Source: Delphinus delphis (lineage: Eukaryota > Chordata > Mammalia > Artiodactyla > Delphinidae). From it: a stretch of DNA of 64,000 nt. Under the pieces are notes generated by a model. It did not search any database, was not told where the DNA came from, and saw nothing but the letters and a program-made list of their open reading frames with translations. A program made the translations under genes and the position numbers. The stretch lies in assembly GCF_949987515.2 (NCBI RefSeq), contig NC_082686.1, positions 49,825,559-49,889,558 of the forward strand. Reading direction: 5' to 3'. Below, piece by piece: positions 23,301 through 35,264 of this stretch. Positions within the stretch are counted from its first letter, which is position 1. Each line of letters opens with the position of its first letter.

Positions 23301-25390
23301 TGGTAAAGGAGAGATAGGAGAGAAGGAACTATGAAATAATTGGATTGAAAACAAACAATGTAGAAAATAGAGACAAATAGTATACTAAATTTAGAAAACA
23401 TTGTTTTTGAGGAAATAAAGATTTTAACATGTAGCCTTGTCAAAAAGATTCTGAATGACCCCTTTTTGATCTTATCTGTTCTTTAAATCTTTAGTTTCAC
23501 AAGGTTCTAGCAGGCATGTGGGGCATTGGGGAGGTGTAGGGGAGAGAGTTTGAGTAGCACAATATACTGTTAAATTTCTTTTCAGAATGCCTTTAACAAA
23601 TTAACATTCACAGATGCATTGACTTATTTGAACAAAACACATCAGCATTCTAATTCAAATGGAATAGAGGTGAATGACTCAGTCCTGGAAGAAGCACAGG
23701 AGGAGACATTTCATAACTGACCATGGATACTGGCTCCTCTCTTTTTTTTTAATCTCTCTTTCAGTTCTTATCCAACATAATCCATTAGACTGTCACTATT
23801 CACACTTGCTTATTATTTATTTAGTGAGCTCGACTGAGTACTTGAAGACATGTGAGCAAAGCTCCTTGACTTGAAAGACTGCATTGCTGAGGGCAAAGGT
23901 GTTAATATAGATTTTGGCCCCTCGACTAGAAAAGCACTTTTAAAAAGACACAGCCAATAAATGATTCAATTAGTGTAAGCTCCCACCTGCCCTTTTTAAG
24001 ACAAGAGACTTCTATGTCATAGCAGTACCCCAAGACCATTCCCTTTGTCCACACTGCACAGAGTGGAGTTGTTTTTCCAAGCTGATAGCGTTTGTAGGAC
24101 AGATCTAAGGGTACAAGAAAGAAAAAAGGGTTGCTGATGATCTAAGGCCAATACTCCGTAAAATGACTTGAACTATTTTACCATCAGATCCTATACTACT
24201 AGATTGTAAACTGTTAAAAACAACATCAACAACAACAAAACTAGCTTGGTGTATCAGTGATTTGACAGTTTTCATGATGTGAATTGGGTTTACTAACAGA
24301 TTGTGGATTTCCAGCCCTCTACATTACACAGTAATTTCCAGGCAGTTTAAAACCACTTCTGGCCTGCCCTCTTTCCTTGAGTCTACTGCTGAGTCTAAAA
24401 GCCTTCTCGATTCCCCTGTGTTTATTACAGATTCTTTTGCCATCTGAAGAATCAATACTAAATGCAGGCATAGAAAGACAGCATTTTATACTTGGCATTT
24501 GGAACAATGGGAGGTCATCATTTATCAGTATTTTTTCAGGCACCAGAACATTATAAAACAAACTGAATTTGTAGGTTAAACAATTTTTCAGTTACAGAGG
24601 TTATGGCACATCAGCTTTTTAACTAGATATACATACTTAGAGAAAGCCTTGATAAAAAGTGTAAAGACCTTCCAAAATGAGCATTGTTACCATTGTAAAA
24701 CTGAGGGAAATATCTTGTCTGCTTACTTCAAAATTTTTAAAGAAACCTAGAAGCAAGAGTTACTTGAGAAGTAACACTGTGGGACAGCATCTTCAAAATG
24801 TTTTGTTAACGAGAAGAGTGAGGATAGTGATTTACTTTTTTAAAAAGTTTTATATTTGGGGCACACTTTGGGAAATTCACTAGTTCATACTGAATGTGAG
24901 ACACTGATAAACTTATAAAACGGTTCCATTTTTATATTCTCAATTCCAACAATATTTATGTATGCTTTCTATAACCTGTCATTCAGCAAGGCACTGGGAA
25001 CACAAATGGTCTCATTAAAATACTCCTTTCAAAATGTTTTCCCTGAATAGACATTGGAAGAGGTTTCCAGCTAAACTGAATACAGAATAAAGAGACAAAG
25101 TAACAAAACATTGAACTTAGAAATACCTCATTATAGTTTTAATTTTGGATTTAATGTATCCATCAGATGTCAATCAAATCTGCTTGCGGTATGTTTCCAA
25201 ATCATGTCTACTTATGAAGTATATCCCAATTGAGAAATTATGCTTTTAAAAATAATCATCTAGCTCCTGTTCTTGCACCCACATAGAGAGAAAATTTAAG
25301 ACTAGAAAGGATCTAAAACTGTATGTTTCATCCCACTGTACACCTGGTACATATTCCTCTGACAAAATGTTCTAAAAATGGTTACAGAGG
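20313..25390. other. Unassigned sequence
   Basis: About 5 kb with no repeat, gene or RNA recognised with confidence. Slightly GC-richer at 21240-21900. Open frames up to 101 codons near 21300-21930 overlap on both strands without domain features. Old repeats too decayed for reading by eye are likely. Confidence 0.4.
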
Positions 25391-25394
25391 TAAG

Positions 25395-25600
25395 AAAGGG
25401 GGGAGGGATACTAGCATTTCATAAACTCATAACATGCACTAGGCCACATGTGAAGTCTTTACAATATTCTTTGCTGCTAAAACTTTCTTCCAACAACCGT
25501 GTGAATGAGGTGTCACAGTCCTCATTGAAGACGTGGATGCTAAGTCTCAGAGTCATTGAGTCACCTGCTTCTGGTCCTATGCTCAGTTGGAGGTGGAAGA
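25395..25600 (-). mobile_element. MIR SINE fragment
   Basis: The plus strand shows the MIR complement: cataactatgcac-type tract, caacaaccgtgtgaatgagg, ctaagtctcagagtcattga, gtcacctgcttctggtcc. Diverged; ends approximate. Confidence 0.6.
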
Positions 25601-26299
25601 GATAAACAAAACCAGAACTTTGCTACTAAGTTCTTCCTTTCATCCAAAATGCATTTTTGAGAAACAACTTGTAATGTGTCCATTATTGGATCACCAACTA
25701 GGAGGATAAAGCATCGTTTGTTCAGAAAGTGCACTTTTATTTTTATTACAAGTTATCTCATGAATATAGCTTAGAAAAAAATAGTGCTCACCTACTAGGT
25801 GCCTTGATATTGCTTGAGGATCATTTTGATCAATTCTCCCAATCCAGTGCCTCCATCTGCCTCCTTTACCTTTGACCTGCAGGGCTCTCTAGATGACTTG
25901 GACAACACTTCCCAAGGATTTAGCTTTTTTGGTTTGTTTCCCAAATTGCCCTTGTGGGCTTAAAAAAAAAAAAAACGATTCTCATTTAAGAAATGTCAGA
26001 TGACATCTTAGCAGAAGATTCTACTGTGAGTACCAGATATTGCCCATCTTACCTAGACAATCAGTTCTGGACATCTATTCCTAAAATCCCAGTCAACTGA
26101 TTTTCTTTCCCATGCAACATGAATAATTTCTCTCAACTTAAACCTATGTCTCATAACTAAATAAGGTGGAAATCATTTTACTTTAACCATATACCAGTCT
26201 TTGAAAAATCTAAGTGTGGAGAGAAGTAAATACTAGTACTGCTACTGCTGCTACTAATTACTTGCCCATCATCACTACCACACTACCGGTCTGACCACT

Positions 26300-26380
26300 T
26301 AGTATCCAAACAGACACGGTTCAAAGGACTCTACCTACTTTATCTCAGTTTGTCCTCACAACACTTCTACTGAGAAAGTA
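26300..26380 (-). mobile_element. MIR SINE, first part (split by DNA transposon)
   Basis: ctacctactttatctcagtt followed by tgtcctcacaacacttctac matches the MIR complement. The match stops exactly at TA (26379-26380), where a DNA transposon begins. The MIR resumes after that element at 26669. Confidence 0.65.
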
Positions 26381-26668
26381 CAGTTGACCCTTGAACAACG
26401 TGGGTTTGAATGGCATGGGTCCACTTGTACCCAGATATTTTTCAATAAATTTTTATTTTACAGATCTTTAAATTAAGTGTAGGGAAAAGTTTGTGTTTGA
26501 TTAGAGAACTAGGGTTTAAGTCCTGATTCTATCCAAACTGTTTCAGCTTCCTGCCCTTGGGTGAGTCATTTATCAGTTCCTTTGTTTTTGAGGCAAAGAT
26601 GGCAGAGATTTTTGACTGTGTGTGGGAGGTGGGTTGCCTCAACCCCCTTATTATTCAATGGTCAGAGG
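26381..26668. mobile_element. Pogo/Tigger-like non-autonomous DNA transposon
   Basis: The left terminus is cagttgacccttgaacaacg and the right terminus is ttattcaatggtcagagg, inverted relative to the left over the core TTCAA-GGTCA. TA dinucleotides flank both sides (26379-26380, 26669-26670), as expected of Tc1/mariner/pogo elements. The arms carry a known tract (gggtttgaatggcatgggtcc on the left; tttttgactgtgtgtgggag on the right). I recognise the family but not its exact name. The middle (about 26495-26590) looks like a MIR in the opposite sense. Confidence 0.7.
26495..26590 (+). mobile_element. MIR-like segment inside the DNA transposon
   Basis: gagaactagggtttaagtcc, then tgattctatc and ttgggtgagtcatttatcag resemble the MIR core in plus orientation. 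Short and diverged, so the call is tentative. Confidence 0.45.
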
Positions 26669-26770
26669 TACCATTAGGACCCTCATTTTATAGATGATAA
26701 AATGAATCAAAACTTCACAGAGTTTGGAAAATTTGCCTCAGGTAAAAGAGGCATAATACAGGTCTACCTG
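26669..26770 (-). mobile_element. MIR SINE, second part
   Basis: taccattaggaccctcattt, then tatagatgataaaatgaatc and aaatttgcctcaggtaaaag continue the MIR complement that stopped at 26380. Confidence 0.6.
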
Positions 26771-27289
26771 TATATAAAATCCTCTTTCAGGAAAATTAAC
26801 CAGGGGAACCTTGTTAATGATGATTCCAGCTCTGTGTGGATCTTCTTGTGCTGCAACACCCCTTCTATCATAAACTCTCTGTGACATATTTAACGTCAGA
26901 GGTAATTCCTGCTGCCAGGCCTCTCTCGATTGTACTAATTTTTACCCAAAATCTTAGCAAAACCTATAGTTAGATTTCAGTTACCCTTGAGGAGTGACCC
27001 TGATGGAAATTTTGTGGCAGTTATACTAAAATATTATTTTTATTTGAAAAGAAGTATAATATAGCCATATTTTTATTATCTTAGAAAGTAGAAAAATGAG
27101 AATGTTACCTATAATTTATGTATTTCCACCCTATGTTTCTCTCAGTTTTAGTTATAATGAATCTGTAATTTTGCATTTGGCTCTTTCACTCAATATTATG
27201 TCAAAAAATCCAATTCGTTACTAAGTTCTCTATATTTTACCTCCTAAATATCTTCTGCCTGTGTTCATTCTCTCCATATTTTCTACCAC

Positions 27290-27558
27290 CATCCTAATCT
27301 AAGGTACTAGTTTCTCTTTCCTGAACTTCAGCAATACCTTCCTAACAGTTCTACATTTTGGTCCACCTCCATTCTATGTTAGAATGTCTTTCTCAAAAAT
27401 ACAAATCGAATCATGTTATCATTCTTAAAATCTTTCCAAAGGTTTTATTTATTGATCTTGATATAAAGGCAGTCTTCTGCAGAGAGCCTCTCACACGCTC
27501 CGCAAGCCTCATCTTAAACCAAATTCTACCCTTTATTCTCAGTTTCAGTCACATTGCT
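27290..27558 (+). mobile_element. L2 LINE 3' region fragment
   Basis: caatcgaatcatgttatcat-like tract followed by tcttaaaatctttccaaagg and cctcatcttaaaccaaattc is the diverged L2 order 'transit-able C/T-rich 3' region'. It stops where the MLT1 LTR begins at 27559. Confidence 0.6.
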
Positions 27559-27959
27559 TGTATTAGTCTGTTTGGGCGACTATAACAAAATACCAGACTG
27601 GAGACCAGAAGAACAAAAGTACAGTGTCAGCAAGACCTTGCTCCTTCTGAAGGCTTGAAGGGAGAATCTTTCCTTTCCTCTTCCAGCTCATGGTGGCTCC
27701 TGACATTTCTTGGTTTGTGGCAGCATAACTCCAATCTTTGCCTCTGTTTTCACAAGATCTTCTCTGTATATCTGTGTCCTCTCCTTTTCTTATAAGGACA
27801 TTAGTCATTGGATTTAGGTCACATCCCCAATCCTAGATAATTAATTTCATCTGAAGATACTTAACTAATTACATCTGCAAAGATCCTATTTCCAAATAAG
27901 CTTCCATTCTGACTTTCCAAATGGACATAAATTTGGGGGAGAAACTATTCAATTCACTA
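27559..27959 (+). mobile_element. MLT1-like ERVL-MaLR LTR
   Basis: It starts tgtattagtctgtttgggcg. It contains agggagaatctttcctttcc, cttataaggacattagtcat and attacatctgcaaagatcct. It ends aactattcaattcacta. Near complete at about 400 bp, inserted in an L2. Confidence 0.88.
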
Positions 27960-30678
27960 TGAATATAATACCACTTTATCATATGTAATGATATGTATTA
28001 TAATAATGCATAAGGATTCCCTGAAAAATATTTTAATAACCAACAAAACTAGATTCCTCACATTACTCTCTTGTTTTTCTGGTGCTTTCTTTCTTACCAT
28101 TTTAACTTTGGTTATTTTTCCATATGAACTTTATAATGATTTGTCTATCTCTAGAAAATAATCCTGCTGGTGATTTTATGAAAATAATTTAAAATGTATA
28201 AATCAACTGAGGTGAGGGGCAATTGGACATCTTATGCTTTTGCTATAAATTTATCCATATATTGATGTTTCAAATCTATTAACATATTTTATGCAAAAAT
28301 AATCTCTTTTAAATTTTCCTCTGGCTCAATTGCTATATTTTTGTTGTGATTTTGTATTTTGAATATTTGTGTTTTCACCCCAATCTTTATTTTTATTAGG
28401 TTGGTTATTGGTTTGTATTTTTAAAAGACGTTTATTCATTTTCTATTATTTGTTTTTTATCTTATTTTATTATTATTAATTTTTTTATTCTGCTTTTATT
28501 TTATGAACTTTGTTGATCTTTTTCTAAATTCCAAACTTTAGTGTTATTTTTATCTTGTTATTATTTTATCATATTGAAATAAGTATATAATTTTACTGTT
28601 TTAATTGGTAAAAAATAAGTTTCAAATAAAGGTAAAATCATAATTCTCATAGAGATATAATGATAACTAATATATTAAAGATTTTTAATATATTATGTTA
28701 ATGTTCAAGGAGGGAACCAGGCAGATGTTACAGCTGGCTCAAAGGAAAAGTCAAAACTGCAAATTTATATGGAGTAAAGAAATATTGAGATAAATTACAA
28801 AACTTCTTTTCATAGTGGAGAGGGAATTCAGTAAATCTCTACATGATAGATTTTGCATATGTATCAATTACCTGCAGTTTACAAAAAGGTCAAAATATTT
28901 CGAAGACAATTAACTGTGCTAGAATCAGATAGACCCAGATGGTGTGCTATAGCCAATGCATAGATTTTTATTGAAGTATAATTTTTTTAACATAGAGATA
29001 TCAATAATTTTTAAACTAGAATGTTTAATTAATTTACTTTCTCTATTCATTGTATTACTGTAAATACATAATTCCACTGATATATATAAATCAATAGCTT
29101 TGGAAACCAGATTATTAATTTGTTTTTCAGTTTTACTGTTAGTATTTTATTGATGCTATAGAATTTCCTCTGTGTACTACTTTAGCTGAATCCCATAGAT
29201 TCATGGGTATGTCATGTTTTTATTTTTGTTATTTTCTAGAAATTTGGCAACTTTGTATTGTGTTTATAGAGAATTTAAAAATAAATTCAGGTAGAAGGCT
29301 TCTTGTTTTTATGACTGAGTATTAATTTCCAATTTTATCACATTGTAGTGAATTTGATAAATGTGATTTGGATTTCTATTTTATTGAAAATTTTAAGACC
29401 TTCTTTTGAGCTAATATTGGGTAATTTTCACAATGATTACATGTGCTCTTGGAGAAAATAGATATATTTTTAATAACTGAGAAACACAGTTTAATATTTT
29501 TTCTATGAGGCCTACATGTTGTATATGTTTCTGAGATGTCCTGTATCTTTACCAACGTTTTTGTCCTCTAACTCTGTCTAGATCTGAGAGGTGTGTTAAA
29601 ATGTCCTATTAGTGAGTAGTGTACATCTCTGATAATCCTTTTATTTCCTGTAGTTTTTACTTTATGAAAGTTGTTGCTGTATATTTGACACAGAGATGTT
29701 AATAGCATTATGAAGGTGTCCTTCTTTGTTCCATTCAGTATTTTTGGTTCTGAATATACCTTGTTTGACATTGACTGCATCTTATTAGGATATATTATTT
29801 GCATTTTCATGGTATATTTTTATCAGTTCCTTTAATATTTGCCTTGTGAATAAATTTGATTTATGTGTGTACCTTGTAAACAGCATAGAGTTTATCTTTG
29901 TGAACTGATATAAAAAATCTTTATTTCATCAGTAAGGTAATCCCTTTTCCATTTATTAACATAAATTATGTATATAGTTTCAGTTGTTTCATGTTTTTCT
30001 ATATTATGTTTACTAAATTTTCCATCATAGGGACTGTTTAACTACTTTGTTTTGGAAACTTAGGAAAGTTTGTATTTCTTCGTAGTGGTATAATTCTATT
30101 ATCTCTTCTTTGTTTAGAATCTCCCATTTGGTTTTACCATGAGCAATAATGGAATCTGCTTCTTTACCCTTACCTGTCCCTTACCTTCCAATTTTATATT
30201 ACTAGTTTTATTTTTTGCTTTAATATACATGATATTAAATGTACTTAAGCTTATTCTGTTTGTTAGCTTCAAGTGATCAACTTTTACTCTCAGATAATAC
30301 CTATAAATCAATGAGCATGCTTTATCTCCTATAGATTTTGTCTCTTTCTTCTCCTCTCATTTTTTATTACTTATATTATTTCTGCATGGTCAGATCATGT
30401 ATTTCTTAATATTATTATGTCACACTTAGCTCTAATATTGGTAACTTAGTTAAATATATTTAATGCTAAACTGCAAATCTTAGGTTGACTCTTCTGAAGT
30501 TATTCTGTAGTTGTCTGTAGCTTATTTTCTGTTATATTTCTCAGGTAAATCTCCTGGGATCAACATTCTTAGGATCTTGCATGTTAATAACTGTCTATGG
30601 TCTTTATACCTGAAGGACAATTTGGCTGGATATAAATTTTTTTACTCATATTTTCTTTCCTTAAAAATATTTTCTTTG

Positions 30679-31022
30679 GGACTTCCCTGGTGGTCCTGTG
30701 GTAAAGAATCTGCCTTCCAATGCAGAGGACGCGGATTCAATCCTTGGAGAACGATAATCCCACATGCCACGGGGCAACTGAGCTCGCATTCCTCAATGAG
30801 AGAGCCTGAGTGCTGCAAACTACAGAGCCCATGCGCTCTAGAACCCGTGGGCCACAGCTAGAGAGAGAAAACCCGCATGCCACAACTAGAGAGAAGCCCA
30901 TGCACCACAATGAAGAGACAATGAGCTGCAAGGAAAGATCCTGCATGCCTCAACAAAGACCCGATGCAGATAAAGATAAATAAATAAATAAATAAATAAT
31001 TAAAGTCACTTAAATTATTTTA
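30679..31022 (+). mobile_element. Long-form CHR-type SINE
   Basis: It starts ggacttccctggtggtcctg. It has the tRNA-like head with B box ggattcaatcc, repeated 'gccacaactagagagaagcc' body units, and an A-rich tail with (AAAT)n at about 30975-31000. It is flanked by a perfect 16-bp TSD, aaaaatattttctttg, at 30663-30678 and 31023-31038. Confidence 0.9.
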
Positions 31023-31038
31023 AAAAATATTTTCTTTG

Positions 31039-31170
31039 AGGGAGTTCCCTGGCAGTCCAGTGGTTAGGAATCAGCACTTTCAGTGCTGTGTCACGGGTTC
31101 AGTCCCTGGTCAGGGAACTAAGATCCCACAAGCCATGCAGCCTGACCAAAAAAATAATAATAATAATAAA
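31039..31170 (+). mobile_element. Short tRNA-derived SINE (artiodactyl type)
   Basis: It starts agggagttccctggcagtcc. It has the B box gggttcagtccctggtcagg and then gaactaagatcccacaagcc. It ends with a poly-A/(AAT)n tail. This is the short tRNA SINE shared by cetartiodactyls. It sits directly after the TSD of the preceding SINE; a third, imperfect copy of the same target (tttttcctttgag) follows at about 31177-31189. Confidence 0.88.
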
Positions 31171-31574
31171 AATTGTTTTTTCCTTTGAGAACTCTAATAG
31201 AAATCCAATTTTCTTTTCCTTATTAGTAATTTGAATTTTTTTCTGTATGTTTATAGAACTTCCTCTCTTATATTAAAGTCTCAATGTTGCTCATTTGAAG
31301 TCTATTTTCACAAGTTCACAGTGTGCCGTTTATATATGTGGTCTTCTTTTATTTCAGGATTTATTGCTCTAGCAACTCTTTTGAAACATGAATACACACT
31401 TGAATTACTGACAACATGAAAAAAGTGTGAAAAAACAATGAATACATGAAAAAAAACACAAATTACATATTATTTTTTTAATGTATCAGCTCATTGTTTA
31501 TTCATTCCACAAAGCTAGTTGTAGTAATGTTAAGATGACTCTGGTAGTCAATATCATTTACTATCATAGTGCAC

Positions 31575-31760
31575 AGGTACTGGCGTTAAAGTACCTGAAT
31601 TTAAATACTAGTCCTGTTGCTTTATTAGCTGTGCAATCTTAGGCAAGTTTTTTAACCCTGCTTCAATTTTATCATCTCTAAATGAAGATAATAGTGCATA
31701 CCTCTTAGCATTTTTGTAAGATTAAATGAGATAAGCCAATACAGTGCTTAAACATTGATA
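31575..31760 (+). mobile_element. MIR SINE
   Basis: ttagctgtgcaatcttaggc, then aagttttttaaccctgcttc, atcatctctaaatgaagata and taagattaaatgagataagc follow the MIR consensus in order. Confidence 0.85.
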
Positions 31761-32129
31761 AGGCTAATACCAAAATGCTATAAGGGCCATAAGTATTAAT
31801 TTTCAGTCCAGATTTTAATGAACTCCATTGGCTACAATCAGATAATTTCAGTCTTCAAATTTTTTTGTGTAATCACAAAATTCCTTTGTATAAGGGATGT
31901 AGTGTAAGATAATGGAAAGTAGACAAGCCAAAATGGAGGAAATACAATATAACTTGCAGTTTTGGAATTACTATATGCTCAAGTCCATCTATCAATTATT
32001 TGTAAGATGGGTATAATATTTGCACTGAGCTCTGTTTGTTCCACCTTTCCCAGGCACCTATTTTGTTCTCTTTTTCTGGCTATCTTGTTCTTATCATTGA
32101 AGAATCTGGAGGTAATAACTCCCTTCACT

Positions 32130-32320
32130 GGGTAAGACCCTTGCAGTGTGCTTAGGGGCTCCCAGAGCCCCTTACTACTTCTAATTTAATTCTCATTATA
32201 TTCTGTGGTGATTTTCTGATTACATGGTGGTATCCCCCAGAAGCAACTTAAGGCAAGGAGTGTGTTTTTAAACTAGTTTCTACAATGCCTGATGTTTTGT
32301 GGTTGAACAATATATTTTTG
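32130..32320 (+). mobile_element. Possible L2 LINE fragment
   Basis: A diverged match to the L2 3' region: C/T-rich start, then ttaaggcaaggagtgtgttt where L2 has its 'aagctcc...ggcagggac' tract. Weak. Confidence 0.35.
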
Positions 32321-32329
32321 TCAAATTTA

Positions 32330-33215
32330 CATTCTCTAAAGAATGACTGTAAGGATAAAATGGAAAAATATAAGTGAAGTTTTCCTGGAAACATATTTAG
32401 TGTAAAATGTTTAAATTATAAATAATGGAACCCAGCTTTAGAGATTTGAATTGAAGGAATTGTGTCATTCAAAATCTAAATATATTCACCCCTGTAAATA
32501 GAGGAATCAAGGACAGCCACTTCATTTTAATATGCCTTTTCAAACCAAACAACAGTAGTAGTATATTAAATAGCTTTAAAAGATCTGAGTTACCTTTTTA
32601 AGAGGGAAGCACATCTTTAAGTGTTAGTTTTCATTTGTTTGAGGAGCAAACAATAGGCTATTCATTTTACCTTCCTCTGTGATATGTATAAACATCCCCA
32701 AAAGCATACAGCTTATCTCTGAGCTCCTTAGCATTGCCTAATTATAAACACAGTTGCAAATCTCTCTGCCTTGTTAACAAAAATGCAGGACCACTTCTTC
32801 TCCTATTAATGTAGGGTATAAACTTTGCACTAGTAATCTTATGCTTAGGTAAAGGAGAAACATAGGAAAGCATCATTGCTGTGGATAAAGGGTAAAAGCT
32901 GCACAGATGGAAATTATTTGGAAAATATTAGTTCAATAATGTAAAGTTTGTCATTAGCATTTTCCACATCTTTCTTGAGTATCTTGTCTCTCTCCAACAC
33001 ATCTATAATTATCATAATAGTGATGGCAGTAATAGCAGATTGGACAATGAGTCTTAGAGAACAATTAGGAGATAATAATGGTATAAATTGCATTAACTCA
33101 CACAGTGGTTCACTATTCCTTAATAAATAAAGTTTAACTTATTTAAGAATTCAACAATTATTTGGATATTTTGAAAATTTTTGTATTACTCTGCAAGTTT
33201 CTGCTCTCAGACCCC
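32330..33215. other. Unassigned AT-rich sequence
   Basis: No repeat, gene or RNA recognised. Confidence 0.45.
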
Positions 33216-33225
33216 AATATCTATT

Positions 33226-33832
33226 TTTTTAAACATCTTTATTGAAGTATAATTGCTTTACAATGGTGTGTTAGTTTCTGCTGTATAACAAAGTGAATCA
33301 GATATATATACACATACATTCTCATTATCTCTTCCCTCTTGCGTTTCCCTCCCTCTCCCCCTCCCTATCCCACCCTTCTAGGTGGACACAAAGCACCGAG
33401 CTGATCTCCCTGTGCTATGCAGCTGCTTCCCACTAGCTATCTATTTTACATTTGGTAGTGTATATATGTCCATGCCACTCTCTCACTTCGTCCCAGCTTA
33501 CCCTTCCCCCTCCCCGTGTCCTCAAGTCCATTCTCTATGTCTGTGTCCTTATTCCTGTCCTGCCCCTAGGTTCTTCAGAACCTTTTTTTGTTTTGTAGAT
33601 TCCATATATATGTGTTAGCGTATGGTATTTGTTTTTCTCTTTCTGACTTACTTCAGTCTGTATGACAGTCTCTAGGTCCATCCACCTCACTACAAGTAAC
33701 TCAATTTTGTTTCTTTTTATGGCTGAGCAATATTCCACAGTATACATGTGCCACATCTTCTTTATCCAATCATCTGTTGATGGACACTTAGGTTGCTTCC
33801 ATGTCCTGGCTATTGTAAATAGAGCTGCAATG
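33226..33832 (-). mobile_element. 5'-truncated L1 3' end
   Basis: It starts with the complement of a poly-A tail (ttttttaaacatctttattg). It carries the same 3'UTR as the full-length L1 (gaagtataattgctttacaa) and the ORF2 C-terminus on the minus strand (33756-33535: [18 protein letters not shown]). The 10-bp TSD is perfect: aatatctatt at 33216-33225 and 33833-33842. Only about 600 bp was inserted. Confidence 0.95.
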
Positions 33833-33959
33833 AATATCTATTACTAAATATTTACCCATTCTTTAAGTAAGACACACATCCATGATTGTTCCCCTTCACT
33901 TCTGACTTATAATTTTCTATTTTATGTTTATTTCTGCATTGTCTCTTGTGTGACAATTG

Positions 33960-34090
33960 TTATTCATTCATTCATTCATTTATGAAAGCCATATTTATTG
34001 GGGTTCCTATATGCAATGCACAGTGCTTGGCACCAACAATTCTACTGGAGAGTAGAAATACATGGTCCCTGATGGTCTAGGGAAGCAATG
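33960..34090. mobile_element. Ancient mammalian repeat fragment with (ATTC)n
   Basis: cattcattcattcatttatg followed by ttattggggttcctatatgc and acagtgcttggcacc. Same old repeat type as at 7.3 and 35.3 kb; name uncertain. Confidence 0.5.
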
Positions 34091-34099
34091 AGCAGTCAA

Positions 34100-35260
34100 T
34101 AGAAGTTAAGTTTTCCTCCATTTCTGGCACTGTACCAGACATGCAAAGAATTTTACTCTTCATCACTTCCCTGTCTCCACACTACCTTCTTAAAGAATCT
34201 GCACTTTCCCTCTTTTCAGAAAGCCTATGTCCAGAACAACTGATAAGTAGACAGTGGATCATGTGACCCCATAATTTAGCCATTGGACCAGAGATACAGT
34301 CATGATCCAAGCTAGGACAAAACATTTCCCTCTCCAGGATCTTGGAATTTGAACTCAAAATATCCTTAGTCTTTGTTGGCACTTAAATTACAAGATGGTA
34401 AAAAGCAGGAAACCTATATAGCTAGTCCCTGCTACGTTAATGAAGAGTCAGGAAAAAAGCCACTGTTGAAAGAGAGAGAAGACTAACACAGACTTTCCGA
34501 GAGAAATAGAAAATTAAAGAATCTTGGTTCCCAAATGTTTTCACTCTTTGGGAGTCTTGGCTACATCTCTGATATTCTTCTGATACATTTTCCAATTTGC
34601 TTAAGTGAGTTTGTATACCTTGCTACCAAATGGTAACTTGACAGAAATTTATCAGACAGTAGGGTTGTAAGTAACAGACCCCTGGGAAAAATTGTGGAAC
34701 ATTAAAGAAGTGAAAATTCCTTCATTTGAGGGAATGATCTTGCTTATGGATGATGAAACAATAAACTGTTTCCCATATTTCCTTGGTACAAACCAAGACT
34801 GGATCTCACAGAAAAGATGGTTTGCCAGCCAGAAGAAAAGTATAATATTGCAAATACAAAAGTCTCTTACGAAAAGCTTTATCTATCTGTAAGCTGTCTA
34901 AAAATTCTGAAATTGCTGAAATCCAGAGCAAGAAATCAGTTAAATGCCATGTTGAATTGCAGCTGTTGAATTCTCTTTTTGCACATCTGTGGCCAAACTA
35001 CACAGTTCAGCAAAAAGTAGGATTCTGACTTTTAGACTGATATGAGGGGGAAGGTGCAGGTGATGGGGGAGTCCAATTTTGCTAGGTTGTTTAATGTTTT
35101 TCTTGTGGGCATCTCATGTTGAATAAACTTGATACAGTTTCTCAGTGTAAAGTGGCTTCAATAAATTGGGCTAGAATTCAGTATAGGGGAACTGGCATTC
35201 CTCATATATCATGAGAACAAATTGTAGAACTGTTCATTGTTTTCTTGCCTCTGTTGGCTG
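34100..35260. other. Unassigned sequence
   Basis: No repeat, gene or RNA recognised with confidence. Confidence 0.45.
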
Positions 35261-35264
35261 TATC

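Larger units (their letters stand above)
27965..31400 (-). mobile_element. Ancient L1 (L1M-type), decayed and interrupted
   Basis: The plus strand holds the complement of L1 ORF2 in order but very diverged. The tract ccatatgaactttataatga lies at about 28120. The tract ttagctgaatcccatagatt, with gttattttctagaaatttgg downstream, lies at about 29180-29250. The tract gtgttaaaatgtcctattag lies at about 29594. The ORF1-side tract ggacaatttggctggatata is near 30617. It is interrupted by two SINEs (30679-31022 and 31039-31170). A stretch at about 28610-28970 does not look like L1 and may be another insertion. No coding capacity remains. Confidence 0.75.

Noticed and set aside
33962..33980. Short direct repeats as a possible CRISPR-like array
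   Set aside because: Plain (ATTC)n simple repeat with no spacers, in a vertebrate genome.
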